DNA of 64,000 bases from Desulfobacter sp. (GTDB lineage: Bacteria > Desulfobacterota > Desulfobacteria > Desulfobacterales > Desulfobacteraceae), in contig CP054838.1 of assembly GCA_028768545.1 (NCBI GenBank), positions 2,473,501 to 2,537,500 of the forward strand, given 5' to 3'. The notes below the pieces were generated by a model. It did not search any database, was not told where the DNA came from, and saw only the letters and a program-made list of their open reading frames with translations. A program made the translations under genes and the position numbers. This document shows positions 16,727-25,908 of this stretch, one piece after another (the first letter of the stretch is position 1; each line of letters opens with the position of its first letter).

Positions 16727-18056
16727 ACGAAATCGGGTTCTATCCTTTTGGGTTTTTGGTCCCCTTTTCTTCTCTCTGAGCCGAGTGCGGCCACCATCAG
16801 TGCTGATAACGACTCGCCGCCCTTCAAGTAAATCTCTATCATTTAATGGGATTCGGCCCGCTTGTTGTTCGGCTCGAGCCCGCTCTGCGTACCGATAGGT
16901 CAGTTTACGGATGACCTTTATACCCAACGTCATCCCACGGTCACAAAGCACTTGACGGACTTCTTCAAAAGAACTTAATAAGGCTGACCAAGAACTCACC
17001 ATAGAAGCCAAAGCAGGCGAGCAGCGATCATGGATTCCAAGAAGGATTAAGCCAGCGTATGCACCTTTATATCTTTTTCCTTTTCGGCGGTCACAGGACC
17101 TTCGATAGTATCGAACATGAATATCAACCGAACTATCTGTACAAAGCTGAATCCAAACGGTCTCAAGCCCTTCGCTTTTCATCCGTCCCGGCCAATTGGA
17201 CATCAATTCTTTTTCTTGGTCGACCTGTTCAGAGGAATCTACTGAGGCCTGGATCTTTTTTTTAAAAAAAAGGCGCTTATCCGATTTGTATACTCAAGGA
17301 TTTCCTGCTCCATCTGTTCTAATTCGTTAGCGTTACGAACCAAGCGATTTGGATCTTCTTCCAGTTCTTTGAGGCATGCAAGGACTTCATCAACAGTATT
17401 ACAATCTTCAGCTTTCTTCATTAGCACAATCCATTTATGTTCATTTCAGCGTAACAGAGGATATCATTCTTTTTGCTCTAAAAGACAGGCCTTTTTAAAA
17501 CCGGGAAAATGGGAATGCGCCCGTTTTAGGTTCCTCTGTTTCAGTCAGCCTTTACGATAAGCGGCTCAAAATCGGGGGGATGAATCATTTTTTGTTTCCC
17601 TGGTCAGATGCAAAATCTAAATCCACCCCTGTTTACGGCAATATTGCTGTTCTGGCCCTGATACAAATGATGCTGAACAAAGGCTCGAAACGCTCCCATC
17701 TCGAGGCCCAGGTCTTTGGCGGGGCATTTAATGCCGACCTTACTGCCAAGGATATTGGAAAAGATAATTTGCAAACCGCAAGACAGGTTTTAAATAAAAG
17801 GCGGATTAAGATTGTTTCAGAGGATGTGGGCGGTTCCGTCGGCAGAAAAGTGGTGTTTAATACCCTTTCTTACGAAATCGGCATACTCAAGGTCGACCGG
17901 TTGAGAGATTCGGACTGGTATCCCTATGAAAAGGACCGAGATTGATATTTATAAAAAAAAGTGCAGGTTCATCATTTGAGCGGCTTACCTGTATCTGGCG
18001 TTTTTCCAACCCTATTTCATCAGCAAAACAAGTGCAAAGCCTCTTGTTCGTCTAAT

Positions 18057-18277
18057 CCGAATATTTTAAGTATTTTACCAAAAAGTTATATTATTATAAT
18101 TGGTTGTGTCGTTTTTTAAGTCGTTTTCCATTATGCAAAACGTCACCCTCCGGGCAAAGCGTTTTACCTCATCTGCTGGGTTACAGTCCGCTCGCAGTAA
18201 AGGACTACGGCTTCTCGGTCTGTGCCTTGCAGCTAAGGCAAAAACGCTTTGTGAAATATGCGGGCTGATAAAGCGTC
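18057..18277 (+). repeat. Dispersed structured intergenic repeat, copy A
   Basis: About 220 bp highly similar to the reverse complement of 56171-56398. The best conserved core runs from GGGCAAAGCGTTTTACCTC to the CGCTTTGT end and lies between inverted arms CAAAGCGTTTT (18155-18165) and AAAAACGCTTTG (18240-18251). Inside are two smaller hairpins (TTAC/GTAA around TCCGCTCG, and GCCTT/AAGGC). It has no coding character. The folded shape suggests a mobile non-autonomous element or a structured RNA. No match to a class I know was recognised. Confidence 0.75.
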
Positions 18278-18384
18278 TTAAAAAAACAATTGCCCAGGGT
18301 TAATAATGCAAATGAATAAAGCGATTGAAAATGCGGGGAAACCAGGATTTGTTTGGTTTTTTTGTTGAACGTTTATCATAGAGG

Positions 18385-20085
18385 TCAAAGCCTGCCTTTT
18401 CGGATAATGGCCACCAATAGCCAGATTCCCATGACAGCAGCGGCCAGAAAACCCAAGATCCCGATCACAGAGACCCCGAAGAGCAGGGGGGGGATCTTTG
18501 AGTTCAAGACCACGGCCGAACCCAGAATTAATGCCGCAATGATAATGGAAAAGGAGATCCGGTTGGAGGTCTGATCCTGGGTCATCATTATTTTTTCAAG
18601 CCCCTCAATCTGGATAATGGTTTTTAATTTGCCCTGTTTGGCCTGGGCAATGAGATGTGATGTGTCAGAGGGCAGGCTCTGGATCAGGGAAAAGGTCTCC
18701 TTTGCAATTCCGGCAATATCCCGGGGCAGCCGGGGAATTGAATATTTATTCAAGGTGGCTGCCCTGACATAGGGCCTTGCATGGTTGATCATGTCAAACT
18801 CCGGGTCCAGCACCCTTGCCACCCCTTCAATGGAAATAAAGGCCTTGATCATCAAAAAAAGGTCCGGGGGGATTCGCAGTTCATGGGCTGAGCAGAGTTC
18901 AAGAAATTGGTGGACCATGCGGCTGGGGTGTATCTCTTTTAAAGACTTGGACAGATGAACTGCCGAGAACATGGCGATGTCTTTTTCAAGACGGCCCATG
19001 TCCGGGGAGGTCTCAAATTCTGCCAGATCGCAGAGCAGGCGGGCGGTCATCTTGGTGTTTTTAGAAGCCAGGGCGTGAAGCAGATCAATGAAGATTTCCC
19101 TTGTGGTCTGGTCCACAAATCCGGTCATGCCGAAATCCACCAGGCAGATTTTCTGATCCTCTAGGATAAAAATATTTCCCGGATGGGGATCGGCATGTAA
19201 AAATCCAAACTCAAAGACCTGTTTCATGATAAAATCCGCCCCGGCCCGGGTGAGCTGTTTTCTGTCAAGCCCTGCCAGGTCAATGGCGTTGATATCATCG
19301 GCCTTGATTCCGTTGATGAACTCCATGCTCAGCACCCGTTCACTGGACTGGGAACGGTATACCCGTGGAATATGAATGGAGGGATCATCCTGAAATTGTT
19401 CGGCCATCTGTTCCATATTGGCGGCCTCGATCGTATAGTCCAGTTCCTTTTCAAGGGTTTTGGCAAATTCTTCCACAATTTTCACCGGGCGGAACATGGC
19501 CACTTCCTGGATATTGTTTTCCATGACCGAGGCAAGATAGTGGATGATCTCCAGATCCACCTCAATGATTTTCCTGATGCCCGGACGCTGGATTTTCACG
19601 GCAATGGGTGCATCTTGGGGAAGTTTTGCCCTGTGAACCTGGCCGATGGAGGCCGAGGCAATGGGGGTTTTTTCAATGGAATAAAAAATATCTTCCCATG
19701 GCTTGCCAAATTCCGAAGATATGATCTGGCTGACCTGGTCAAACCCGAACGAGGGAATATTATCCTGAAGCTTGGCAAGCTCTTTGGTCAGATCCAGGGG
19801 GACAAGGTCGGGCCGGGAGGAGAGCACCTGCCCCATTTTGATGAAGGTGGGGCCCAACTCCTCTAAAACCAGTCGTATGCGCTGGTTTTTGGAGAGCTTT
19901 TTTACCTTTTCATGGGGCTTGGTAAAGGGAATAAGACGACGGCTGGACTCAATATAATAGTCCATGTTCATGGCATCGATAATATTTTCAAACCCGTATT
20001 TGAGAATAATACCGATGATCTGCTGGTACCGGATCAGGTGCCGGTACCGCTTGGTGACCTTGGTAATGGTCTTGATGCTCAGCAT
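18385..20085 (-). CDS. UbiB/ABC1-family atypical kinase
   Basis: A 566-residue protein of the ABC1/ADCK/UbiB family. It has the family KxGQ motif (FIKMGQVLSSRPDLVP, residues about 79-94), the Ala-rich nucleotide loop (ASASIGQVHRAKLP) with a Lys in IAVKIQRPG, the catalytic loop (FLHADPHPGNIF) and the metal motif LVDFGMTG. Two hydrophobic helices close the C-terminus, anchoring it to the membrane. In other bacteria UbiB supports quinone synthesis or lipid handling; this organism would use menaquinone. The phasin-like gene is 12 bp upstream in the same direction, a common pairing. Confidence 0.9.
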   Translation of the reverse strand: MLSIKTITKVTKRYRHLIRYQQIIGIILKYGFENIIDAMNMDYYIESSRRLIPFTKPHEKVKKLSKNQRIRLVLEELGPTFIKMGQVLSSRPDLVPLDLTKELAKLQDNIPSFGFDQVSQIISSEFGKPWEDIFYSIEKTPIASASIGQVHRAKLPQDAPIAVKIQRPGIRKIIEVDLEIIHYLASVMENNIQEVAMFRPVKIVEEFAKTLEKELDYTIEAANMEQMAEQFQDDPSIHIPRVYRSQSSERVLSMEFINGIKADDINAIDLAGLDRKQLTRAGADFIMKQVFEFGFLHADPHPGNIFILEDQKICLVDFGMTGFVDQTTREIFIDLLHALASKNTKMTARLLCDLAEFETSPDMGRLEKDIAMFSAVHLSKSLKEIHPSRMVHQFLELCSAHELRIPPDLFLMIKAFISIEGVARVLDPEFDMINHARPYVRAATLNKYSIPRLPRDIAGIAKETFSLIQSLPSDTSHLIAQAKQGKLKTIIQIEGLEKIMMTQDQTSNRISFSIIIAALILGSAVVLNSKIPPLLFGVSVIGILGFLAAAVMGIWLLVAIIRKGRL

Positions 20086-20097
20086 ACGTTCTGGGGA

Positions 20098-20400
20098 CTA
20101 ATCCTTTTTTTCCAACTGCTGGGTCAGGGTGTCCACTCGTTTGTTCAGGGTCTCGATATCTGACTTGCTGGGCAGGTCCAGCCGTTTGAGGATGGATTCA
20201 ATGGCGGTTTCGATTTTTTTATCCAGATCGGATTTGGCCTGTTCGTATTTTGTCTGGCAGTCGTCCAAAAAGGCTTTTGCCTCGTCCTGGTTCATCTCGG
20301 ACTGCTGGGCAAATTCCTTGGCCAAAGATTCAATTTCCTTTTTAGATCTTAAGGCCATTCCAACGCCGGTGAGCAGACTTTTTTTTATGGTTTCTAACAT
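20098..20400 (-). CDS. Phasin-like coiled-coil protein
   Basis: A 100-residue, almost entirely helical protein: an amphipathic front (ETIKKSLLTGVGMALRSKKEIESLAKEFA) and a heptad-like tail ending in DTLTQQLEKKD. It resembles the small PhaF/PhaI-type phasins that often precede UbiB-like kinase genes. It may coat storage granules or act at the membrane surface with the kinase. GGGAGGAG precedes the ATG. It ends in TAG, one of the very few genes in the window to do so. Confidence 0.75.
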   Translation of the reverse strand: MLETIKKSLLTGVGMALRSKKEIESLAKEFAQQSEMNQDEAKAFLDDCQTKYEQAKSDLDKKIETAIESILKRLDLPSKSDIETLNKRVDTLTQQLEKKD

Positions 20401-20582
20401 GGGCTCCTCCCAAAGGGTTATTCAGTTTTTTTTAAAGACATATTTTTGCCCCGGCCTAGCCTAAAGAAGAGAAACCGGCCGGGACAAAAATTTAAGACTT
20501 AAATGAAACTATGGTATTGCAATCATAAGCGTTTCATTTGTTTGCTGCGGCCACTGGCAAATGCCATGGGCGGCCGTGGCGT
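20401..20582. other. Intergenic region with two stem-loops
   Basis: Downstream of the acyl-CoA dehydrogenase gene. It holds CCCGGCC/GGCCGGG flanked by T5 and A5 (about 20447-20488), and AAATGAAAC/GTTTCATTT (about 20501-20541). Neither has a clear T tract on the minus strand, but the pair could serve as a terminator or stabilising 3' end. Confidence 0.4.
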
Positions 20583-22430
20583 TTATTTTGAACCAAAGGA
20601 AACATCCTGGATATCTTCCACACAGGTATCCCCTTCCAGAACAGCATCCATTTTACCATAGGTTGCCGGCAAAAGGGTATGAATAAAAAATTTGGCAGTT
20701 GCCATCTGTCCTGCGTAAAATGCAGCATCCTTGTTTTTGGCAGCCTTTTGGGCTACGGCGTCTTTATCAAGGGAACCGGCTTTTTTGGCCAGCTTGGGTG
20801 CGGCAATGGCTGCCCGCCACAGATGCATCCAGGCAAAGGCCACATCCCCTGTGATTTCAAGGAAGGGATGGGCAAAAGCATAGGCGTTCAGGGCGTTTTT
20901 ACTTCTGGACCTTGACCCCATGTCTGCGGATAGTTCTTCAAGGCGTGACACTGCACGGGCGACCTTGTCTGCCATTTTTTCAACACCCGGAATTGCTTTG
21001 GCTTCCTCCACGGTTTTTTTGATCTGCGCAAGAAAATATTTAAAACTTGCCCCCTTGTTCATGGATAATTTTCTGCCCAAAAGATCCATGGCCTGGATAC
21101 CGTTGGTTCCTTCGTAGATCATGAATATCCTGGAGTCCCTCATAAGCTGTTCAACCGGGAACTCGCTGCAATACCCGTATCCGCCGTAAACCTGCACCCC
21201 GTGGGAACAGACCTCAAGGGACTTGTCCGTGACATAGCCTTTGACAAGGGGGGTGAGCACCTCGATCAATGCGGCGGTCTCAGCTTTGAATGCTTCATCT
21301 TCGGTGGTGTGTACGATATCCGCGCATTTATTATAATAGTAGATTAAAGAGCGCATGCCCTCGGTATAGGCCTTCATGTTCAAAAGCTGCCGTTTGACAT
21401 CCGGGTGGTTGATAATGGTGACGTCTTTGGCCTCAGGATCTTTGCCCGCAGTCAAATGCCGGCCCTGGACACGGGTTCTGGCATAATCAAGGGCATACAT
21501 ATACGAGGCAGAGGCCACGGCAAATCCCTGTATACCCACAAAAGCCCTTGCCTCGTTCATCATTTTGAACATTTCAGGCATGCCCTTGTTGATCTCGCCT
21601 AGAAGGGTGCCGATACTCGCCCCTCGTTCCCCCAGGGAGAGGGTGGCTGTGGCATTGCCGTGGATGCCCATTTTTTCTTCAAGCCCTGTGCAGACCACAT
21701 TGTTAAATTCTCCCAAAGAGCCGTCTTCATTGACAAGGTATTTGGGGACCAGGAAAAGGGAAATCCCCCTGGTGCCGGCCGGGGCCCCTTCGATCCTGGC
21801 CAGGACCGGATGGATGATATTATCGCAAAGGTCATGTTCTCCGGCTGAAATAAATATTTTAGTCCCCTGGATGGAATAGGTGCCGTCTTCATTGAGAGTG
21901 GCTGTGGTGGTCAAGGCACCGACATCGGATCCTGCCTCGGGTTCGGTCAAAAGCATGGTGCCGCCCCAATGGCCGGCAAACATTTTTTTCATATACAGTT
22001 TTTTCTGGGTCTCGTCCCCGAATGCTTCCACGAGTTTGGCTGCCCCGTGGGTCATGCCGTAGTAAAGCATGAACGCAGAGTTGGCGCCCACCATATACTC
22101 TAAGGCGGCGCAGCCTACGGTTTTGGGCATGCCCTGGCCCCCGACTTCGGGATCATCGCACATGGCCAGCCATTCACCTTCGCAGAAAAGTTCCCATGCC
22201 CGTTTAAAGGACGGGGGCGTTGTCACCTTGCCATTGTCAAGGGTGCATCCGATTTCGTCTCCGTCCTTGAATGTGGGCAGAATCTCCTTGATGGACAGGT
22301 TTCTGGCCTCGGAAACAATCAGATCAATGGTTTTTTTGTTGAATTCTTCGAATAATTCGTGGTCAACCGTTCCGATCTGTTCGTGTAATACAAAGTCTAC
22401 ATCACGCCGGTCTGCGATAAGCTGTGCCAT
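20583..22430 (-). CDS. Acyl-CoA dehydrogenase, large (FadE/AcdA-type)
   Basis: A 615-residue flavoenzyme oxidising an acyl-CoA to the 2-enoyl-CoA in the cytoplasm. The usual 380-residue core is present (MTHGAAKLVEAFGDETQK, MLLTEPEAGSDVGAL, and ..QVYGGYGYCSEFPVEQLMRDSRIFMIYEGTN, containing the catalytic Glu in YEGTN). The C-terminal extension of about 130 residues is typical of the 600-residue branch that handles fatty acyl-CoA. It stands alone, with the divergent metallohydrolase gene upstream and a TTGACA-like -35 on the minus strand near 22500. Confidence 0.9.
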   Translation of the reverse strand: MAQLIADRRDVDFVLHEQIGTVDHELFEEFNKKTIDLIVSEARNLSIKEILPTFKDGDEIGCTLDNGKVTTPPSFKRAWELFCEGEWLAMCDDPEVGGQGMPKTVGCAALEYMVGANSAFMLYYGMTHGAAKLVEAFGDETQKKLYMKKMFAGHWGGTMLLTEPEAGSDVGALTTTATLNEDGTYSIQGTKIFISAGEHDLCDNIIHPVLARIEGAPAGTRGISLFLVPKYLVNEDGSLGEFNNVVCTGLEEKMGIHGNATATLSLGERGASIGTLLGEINKGMPEMFKMMNEARAFVGIQGFAVASASYMYALDYARTRVQGRHLTAGKDPEAKDVTIINHPDVKRQLLNMKAYTEGMRSLIYYYNKCADIVHTTEDEAFKAETAALIEVLTPLVKGYVTDKSLEVCSHGVQVYGGYGYCSEFPVEQLMRDSRIFMIYEGTNGIQAMDLLGRKLSMNKGASFKYFLAQIKKTVEEAKAIPGVEKMADKVARAVSRLEELSADMGSRSRSKNALNAYAFAHPFLEITGDVAFAWMHLWRAAIAAPKLAKKAGSLDKDAVAQKAAKNKDAAFYAGQMATAKFFIHTLLPATYGKMDAVLEGDTCVEDIQDVSFGSK

Positions 22431-22729
22431 ATTTACATCCCCTTTAATGATTTGGTTTAGGGTTGGTCATCTCTTTTTTCCTAAGCAAATTAGACCTTGT
22501 TGTCAATATCTGGATGGTAAAAAGTTTGATATTTTCAAACTATTTTTAAAAATAATTAACCGGCAGAAAATGAAGAGAATTTAATCCCCTGTTTTTTTTT
22601 AAAAACCCATGGATATTGCCAATAATTAAATGCTTGCTAAAAAAAATATTGATTTTCGTTGGGATTCATACGATTCTATACAAACCGTTCTGTTGCGGGT
22701 TGACTCTAATTTAGGGATGCAGGAGGATC

Positions 22730-23569
22730 ATGCGAATAAAATGTTGGGGATCCAGAGGGTCCATTTCTGTATCAGGCAGCGACTACATCCAATATGGTGG
22801 AGACACAACCTGCATTGAGGTCCAGGCGGATTCCGGCCAGATCGTCATCATTGACGCCGGAACCGGTATCAGGCGTCTGGGCAAATCCCTGATCCAGCGA
22901 CAGGAAAAAACCTATTATCTTCTTTTGACCCACACCCATTGGGACCATATTCTGGGGATTGCCTTTTTTCATCCCCTGCTTTACCCTGATACCTGCCTTA
23001 TCGTTCAGGACCGTAAATTTGGCGGCATCAATACCCGGGCGGTTTTTGACCAGGTCATGAAAGATCCTTTTTTCCCCATCCGCCTGGATGATTTTCAGGC
23101 AGATATCCAGTTTAAGCAGGGGTTGAACGGCCAATTTAACATCGGGTCTTTGGATATAAAAAGTATTCCCACCTCCCATTCCCGGGACAGCCTGGGCTAT
23201 AAGTTTTGCGAAAACGGCAGGACCTTTGTTTTTTTAACGGATAATGAGCTGGGGTATGCCCACGCCCAGAGCCGATCCAGGCAGGATTACATTGATTTTT
23301 GCAAGGGCGCGGATATCTTATTCCACGATGCCGAGTATACAGCGGATGAGTATTTGAGCAAAACCGGCTGGGGCCATTCCTCGGTTTCCGATGTGCTTGA
23401 CCTTGCCATTGAGGCGGATGTACGGCAGCTGGGCCTGATCCATTTGAACCAGGACAGGACCGATGCCCAGATGGATGAGATCATCAAAGACTGCAACCGT
23501 TTTTTTAAGAACAAGAATAAGACAATCAAGTGTTTTGGCGTATCCTTTAATTTTGAAACAACCCTCTAA
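22730..23569 (+). CDS. Metallo-beta-lactamase-fold hydrolase
   Basis: A 279-residue MBL-fold protein. The metal motif HTHWDH follows LLLT near residue 68, with later ligands in PTSHSRDSLGYKF, FLTDNE and LFHDAEYT. It starts CWGSRGSISVSG, typical of the branch annotated as phosphoribosyl-1,2-cyclic phosphodiesterase-like or beta-lactamase-like hydrolases. The substrate is unknown. GCAGGAGGATC precedes the ATG. The AmpG-like gene follows 24 bp downstream, probably in one transcript. Confidence 0.88.
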   Translation: MRIKCWGSRGSISVSGSDYIQYGGDTTCIEVQADSGQIVIIDAGTGIRRLGKSLIQRQEKTYYLLLTHTHWDHILGIAFFHPLLYPDTCLIVQDRKFGGINTRAVFDQVMKDPFFPIRLDDFQADIQFKQGLNGQFNIGSLDIKSIPTSHSRDSLGYKFCENGRTFVFLTDNELGYAHAQSRSRQDYIDFCKGADILFHDAEYTADEYLSKTGWGHSSVSDVLDLAIEADVRQLGLIHLNQDRTDAQMDEIIKDCNRFFKNKNKTIKCFGVSFNFETTL

Positions 23570-23593
23570 CTTCGTCCAACCTGAAACCTATCC

Positions 23594-25144
23594 ATGAAAC
23601 ATAATTTAACTCGCTGGCATAAGGCCTTTAAGGCCTTTTTACACCCCAGGGTTGTGACCATGCTTTTTTTCGGTTTTTCCGCGGGCATACCCATTTTACT
23701 TATTTTTTCATCCCTTTCCCTCTGGCTGAGGGAGGCGGGTGTTGAACGCTCTGCGGTGACCTTTTTTTCCTGGGCCGCCCTGGGCTATTCCTTTAAATTT
23801 GTATGGGCGCCTCTGGTGGACCAGATGCCCATTCCCTTTTTAACCCGAACCTTTGGCCGGAGAAGAAGCTGGATACTGGCTTCCCAGGCAAGCATCATGG
23901 CGGCCATTGTCTGGATGGCCATGATTGATCCGGCATCGGAGCGGCTTTCCCTCATGGCCATGGCAGCCGTATTTTTAGGGTTTTCCTCGGCCACCCAGGA
24001 TATTGCCATTGATGCCTATCGCATTGAGTCTGCCGGAAAAGAACTCCAGGTCATGATGGCATCCGCCTATATTGCCGGCTATAGGATCGGAATGCTTGTG
24101 GCCGGGGCAGGCGCTCTTTTTATGGCTGATTTTTTAGGATCCTCAAAAGCCGTGTACAATTATTCGGCCTGGCAGACCACCTATTGTGTGATGGCAGGCG
24201 TCATGATCATTGGCATGGCAACCGCCTGGATCATCAGGGAACCGGATCCAGGGGAACGCGCCGCTTCCATTTATGGGTCCTTTTCCCATGCCCGGTCTTT
24301 TTTTCTCTTTCTTCTGGCCGCAGCCGGCTTTGTTTTCTGGTTTTATTCAAGCGCCGGTCTGGCTGAAGATCTTAAAAGTGTTCTGGGTCAATGGAGCCAC
24401 AACACCCATCTGGCCTCTTTTTTTGTGGAAGCAATTCGACTGGCCGTTGGGGTGGGCGTGGCCATGCTCATTGCCAGGATACTGACCCTGGCAGGCGTTG
24501 TTGATTCTAAAATGGTCCATGCCTCCTATGTGGCGCCGGTATCTGATTTTTTCAACCGTTACGGGACATCCCTGGCCTGGCTGCTCCTGGCCCTCATCGG
24601 TCTTTATCGGATTTCAGATATTGTGTTAGGGGTGATTTCAAATGTTTTTTACCAGGATCTTGGGTTTACCAAAACCCAGATTGCAAGTGTGGTAAAGACC
24701 TTTGGTCTGTTCATGACCATTGCCGGGGGCTTTTTAGGCGGGATCCTTTCCATAAAATTCGGTGTGATCCGCATTCTTTTTGCCGGCGCCCTGCTCTCTT
24801 CTGTGACCAACCTGCTCTTTGTGGCCATGGCCCAGACAGGGCCCAGCCTTGTTTTTTTGTATCTGGTTATTTCAGCGGACAACCTGGCCGGCGGCCTTGC
24901 CTCTGCCGCCTTTGTGGCATTTTTGTCCAGTCTGACCTCTGTCCGGTTTACCGCCATTCAATATGCCGTGTTCAGTTCTTTGATGACCCTGATTCCCAAG
25001 GTCTTTTCCGGCTACTCCGGCACTATTGTGGATTCCCTTGGATATCCTGTGTTTTTTCTGATCACCGCCCTTATGGGGATTCCGGTTCTGGTCCTGGTGG
25101 TCTTGTGCCAAAAATATTTGGGGCAGGATGGTCATACCCAATAA
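23594..25144 (+). CDS. AmpG-like MFS permease
   Basis: A 516-residue inner-membrane carrier with 12 or more hydrophobic segments. The opening FFGFSAGIPILLIFSSLSLWLREAGV and the loop FKFVWAPLVDQMPIPFLTRTFGRRRSWIL are hallmarks of AmpG, which imports GlcNAc-anhydro-muropeptides for wall recycling. ATQDIAIDAYRIE also matches. A long central loop (FLGSSKAVYNYSAW) is typical. No amidase or beta-lactamase regulator lies nearby, so the exact muropeptide role is inferred. Confidence 0.88.
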   Translation: MKHNLTRWHKAFKAFLHPRVVTMLFFGFSAGIPILLIFSSLSLWLREAGVERSAVTFFSWAALGYSFKFVWAPLVDQMPIPFLTRTFGRRRSWILASQASIMAAIVWMAMIDPASERLSLMAMAAVFLGFSSATQDIAIDAYRIESAGKELQVMMASAYIAGYRIGMLVAGAGALFMADFLGSSKAVYNYSAWQTTYCVMAGVMIIGMATAWIIREPDPGERAASIYGSFSHARSFFLFLLAAAGFVFWFYSSAGLAEDLKSVLGQWSHNTHLASFFVEAIRLAVGVGVAMLIARILTLAGVVDSKMVHASYVAPVSDFFNRYGTSLAWLLLALIGLYRISDIVLGVISNVFYQDLGFTKTQIASVVKTFGLFMTIAGGFLGGILSIKFGVIRILFAGALLSSVTNLLFVAMAQTGPSLVFLYLVISADNLAGGLASAAFVAFLSSLTSVRFTAIQYAVFSSLMTLIPKVFSGYSGTIVDSLGYPVFFLITALMGIPVLVLVVLCQKYLGQDGHTQ

Positions 25145-25581
25145 ACCTTAGGCGTATTCTCCGTCTGCGTTTTTTTTGGGAATAAAACGGGTAAAAGAGG
25201 CTTCTTTACAACACAGACCCCAGGCCATATTTGAGGGAAACTTCATAAATTTCATGAAATTCCCGGGAAATTCCATATATGGGGTCTGTGCCGGAACAGA
25301 GTTGGTGGACAAGGGCCTGCCCCTTTTTAAGATGAGAATGGGGTTAAATAACTCTTGACAAAGAAAGACAAAGTTTTCTACTTACAAGTGGGGAATACCA
25401 ACAATCTGTGTCCATTGAATTGCTGGTATTAAAGCCGAACAAACACCCGGTTTTTCATTTCTCGCCACTTCCTACGCCGGCCGGGGCCGTTCGGATTATA
25501 AAGGTAAGATAGGGTATCCGCCCTTGATAAATTAAATGTGTTCAATGCGTGAAACCGCTTTTAATGAAGAGGTGACGTATA
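25145..25581. other. Intergenic stretch before the hdr cluster
   Basis: No supported gene. It contains the long imperfect palindrome listed separately (25211-25290). The rest is unremarkable. Confidence 0.5.
25211..25290. repeat. 80-bp imperfect palindrome
   Basis: ACACAGACCCCA at 25211 is answered by TGGGGTCTGTG ending at 25290, and much of the interior pairs as well (CCATAT/ATATGG, GGGAAA/TTTCCC-like, TTTCATGAAA at the centre). The whole block could fold into one long hairpin. No coding capacity. It may be a miniature inverted-repeat element or a strong 3' structure for the AmpG-like transcript; there is no T tract. Confidence 0.55.
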
Positions 25582-25788
25582 GGCTTTTATCAGATCGCCC
25601 AGGATGGCTGCATTCACACCAAACTAAGGTCCTTTGGATTTTCCAAGGCCTGCGTCAATGTCTTGGAAGATCAGGATGTAAGCTTTAACCGCTTTCATGG
25701 CCTAAGTGTTTACAGGGGTATCGAGTTTGTGACCCCCTTTTCCATGGTAGAACAGCAGACGATAGATTTTGGCGGATATAAATTTTGA
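25582..25788 (+). pseudogene. C-terminal fragment of an unknown protein
   Basis: A 68-codon frame (GFYQIAQDGCIHTKLR ... TIDFGGYKF) ending in TGA and followed at once by a strong terminator, so it looks like the real end of a gene. A TGA lies in frame just upstream and there is no start, so the front is missing. I do not recognise the family. Confidence 0.4.
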
Positions 25789-25823
25789 GCCTGGGTATTG
25801 ATTTTCATACCCAGGCTTTTTTG
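25788..25823 (+). terminator. Rho-independent terminator
   Basis: Perfect stem GCCTGGGTAT/ATACCCAGGC (25789-25798 and 25807-25816) with a short loop, followed by six T. It ends the unit that held the fragment and insulates the hdr cluster. Confidence 0.85.
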
Positions 25824-25908
25824 CGTGAATCCGCGTCCGGCAGGTGTCGGACCGGGAAATAGCTTTTTTATTCAACAAGGCTATATTAACGGTTAGGAGG
25901 TATGGACA

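Larger units (their letters stand above)
13345..17427 (-). pseudogene. ISKra4-family transposase, in pieces
   Basis: N-terminal part: from about 17427, a coiled-coil-like start (VDEVLACLKELEEDPN) that leaves its frame at a T8A8 run near 17256-17271, then continues in the -1 frame to the IS256 edge at 16727 with the first catalytic Asp in VVISTDGGRTR. C-terminal part: from the IS4 edge at 13888 to 13345, with the second Asp in ILFVADGAHWIW and the last acidic residue in PIGSGAIESSIRRVVNLRLKG, followed by GRWN. These are the ISKra4 motifs. The middle is lost, so the gene is dead. The run-associated frame change may be programmed in the intact element. Confidence 0.85.
13323..17522 (-). mobile_element. 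ISKra4-family element carrying two later insertions
   Basis: Inverted ends GGGCGCATTCCCATTTTCCC at 13323 and its complement ending at 17522 are flanked by the 8-bp duplication GTTTTAGG (13315-13322 and 17523-17530). The transposase is on the minus strand. The interior was later hit by an IS4-type element (13889-15199) and IS256 copy 2 (15278-16726). About 50 codons of transposase expected between the flanks of those two elements are missing, so a deletion or recombination accompanied the later events. Confidence 0.88.
13222..17945 (+). pseudogene. cheD: cheD, chemoreceptor glutamine deamidase, split by ISKra4
   Basis: Joining 13222-13322 to 17531-17945, which removes the element and one GTTTTAGG copy, restores an uninterrupted 171-residue CheD. 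It has the YYLKPGFIYLPGTPTLISTVLG start, GGMNHFLFP with the catalytic His (H53), and a Thr (T31) before the active-site loop. CheD deamidates Gln in chemoreceptors and works with CheC/CheY. The catalytic Cys expected in the LGSC motif is Ser here (LGSSVSVSLYD; codon TCT at 17535-17537), so the enzyme may already have been inactive. No other chemotaxis gene is adjacent apart from the receiver and Hpt proteins of the divergent operon. Confidence 0.88.
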
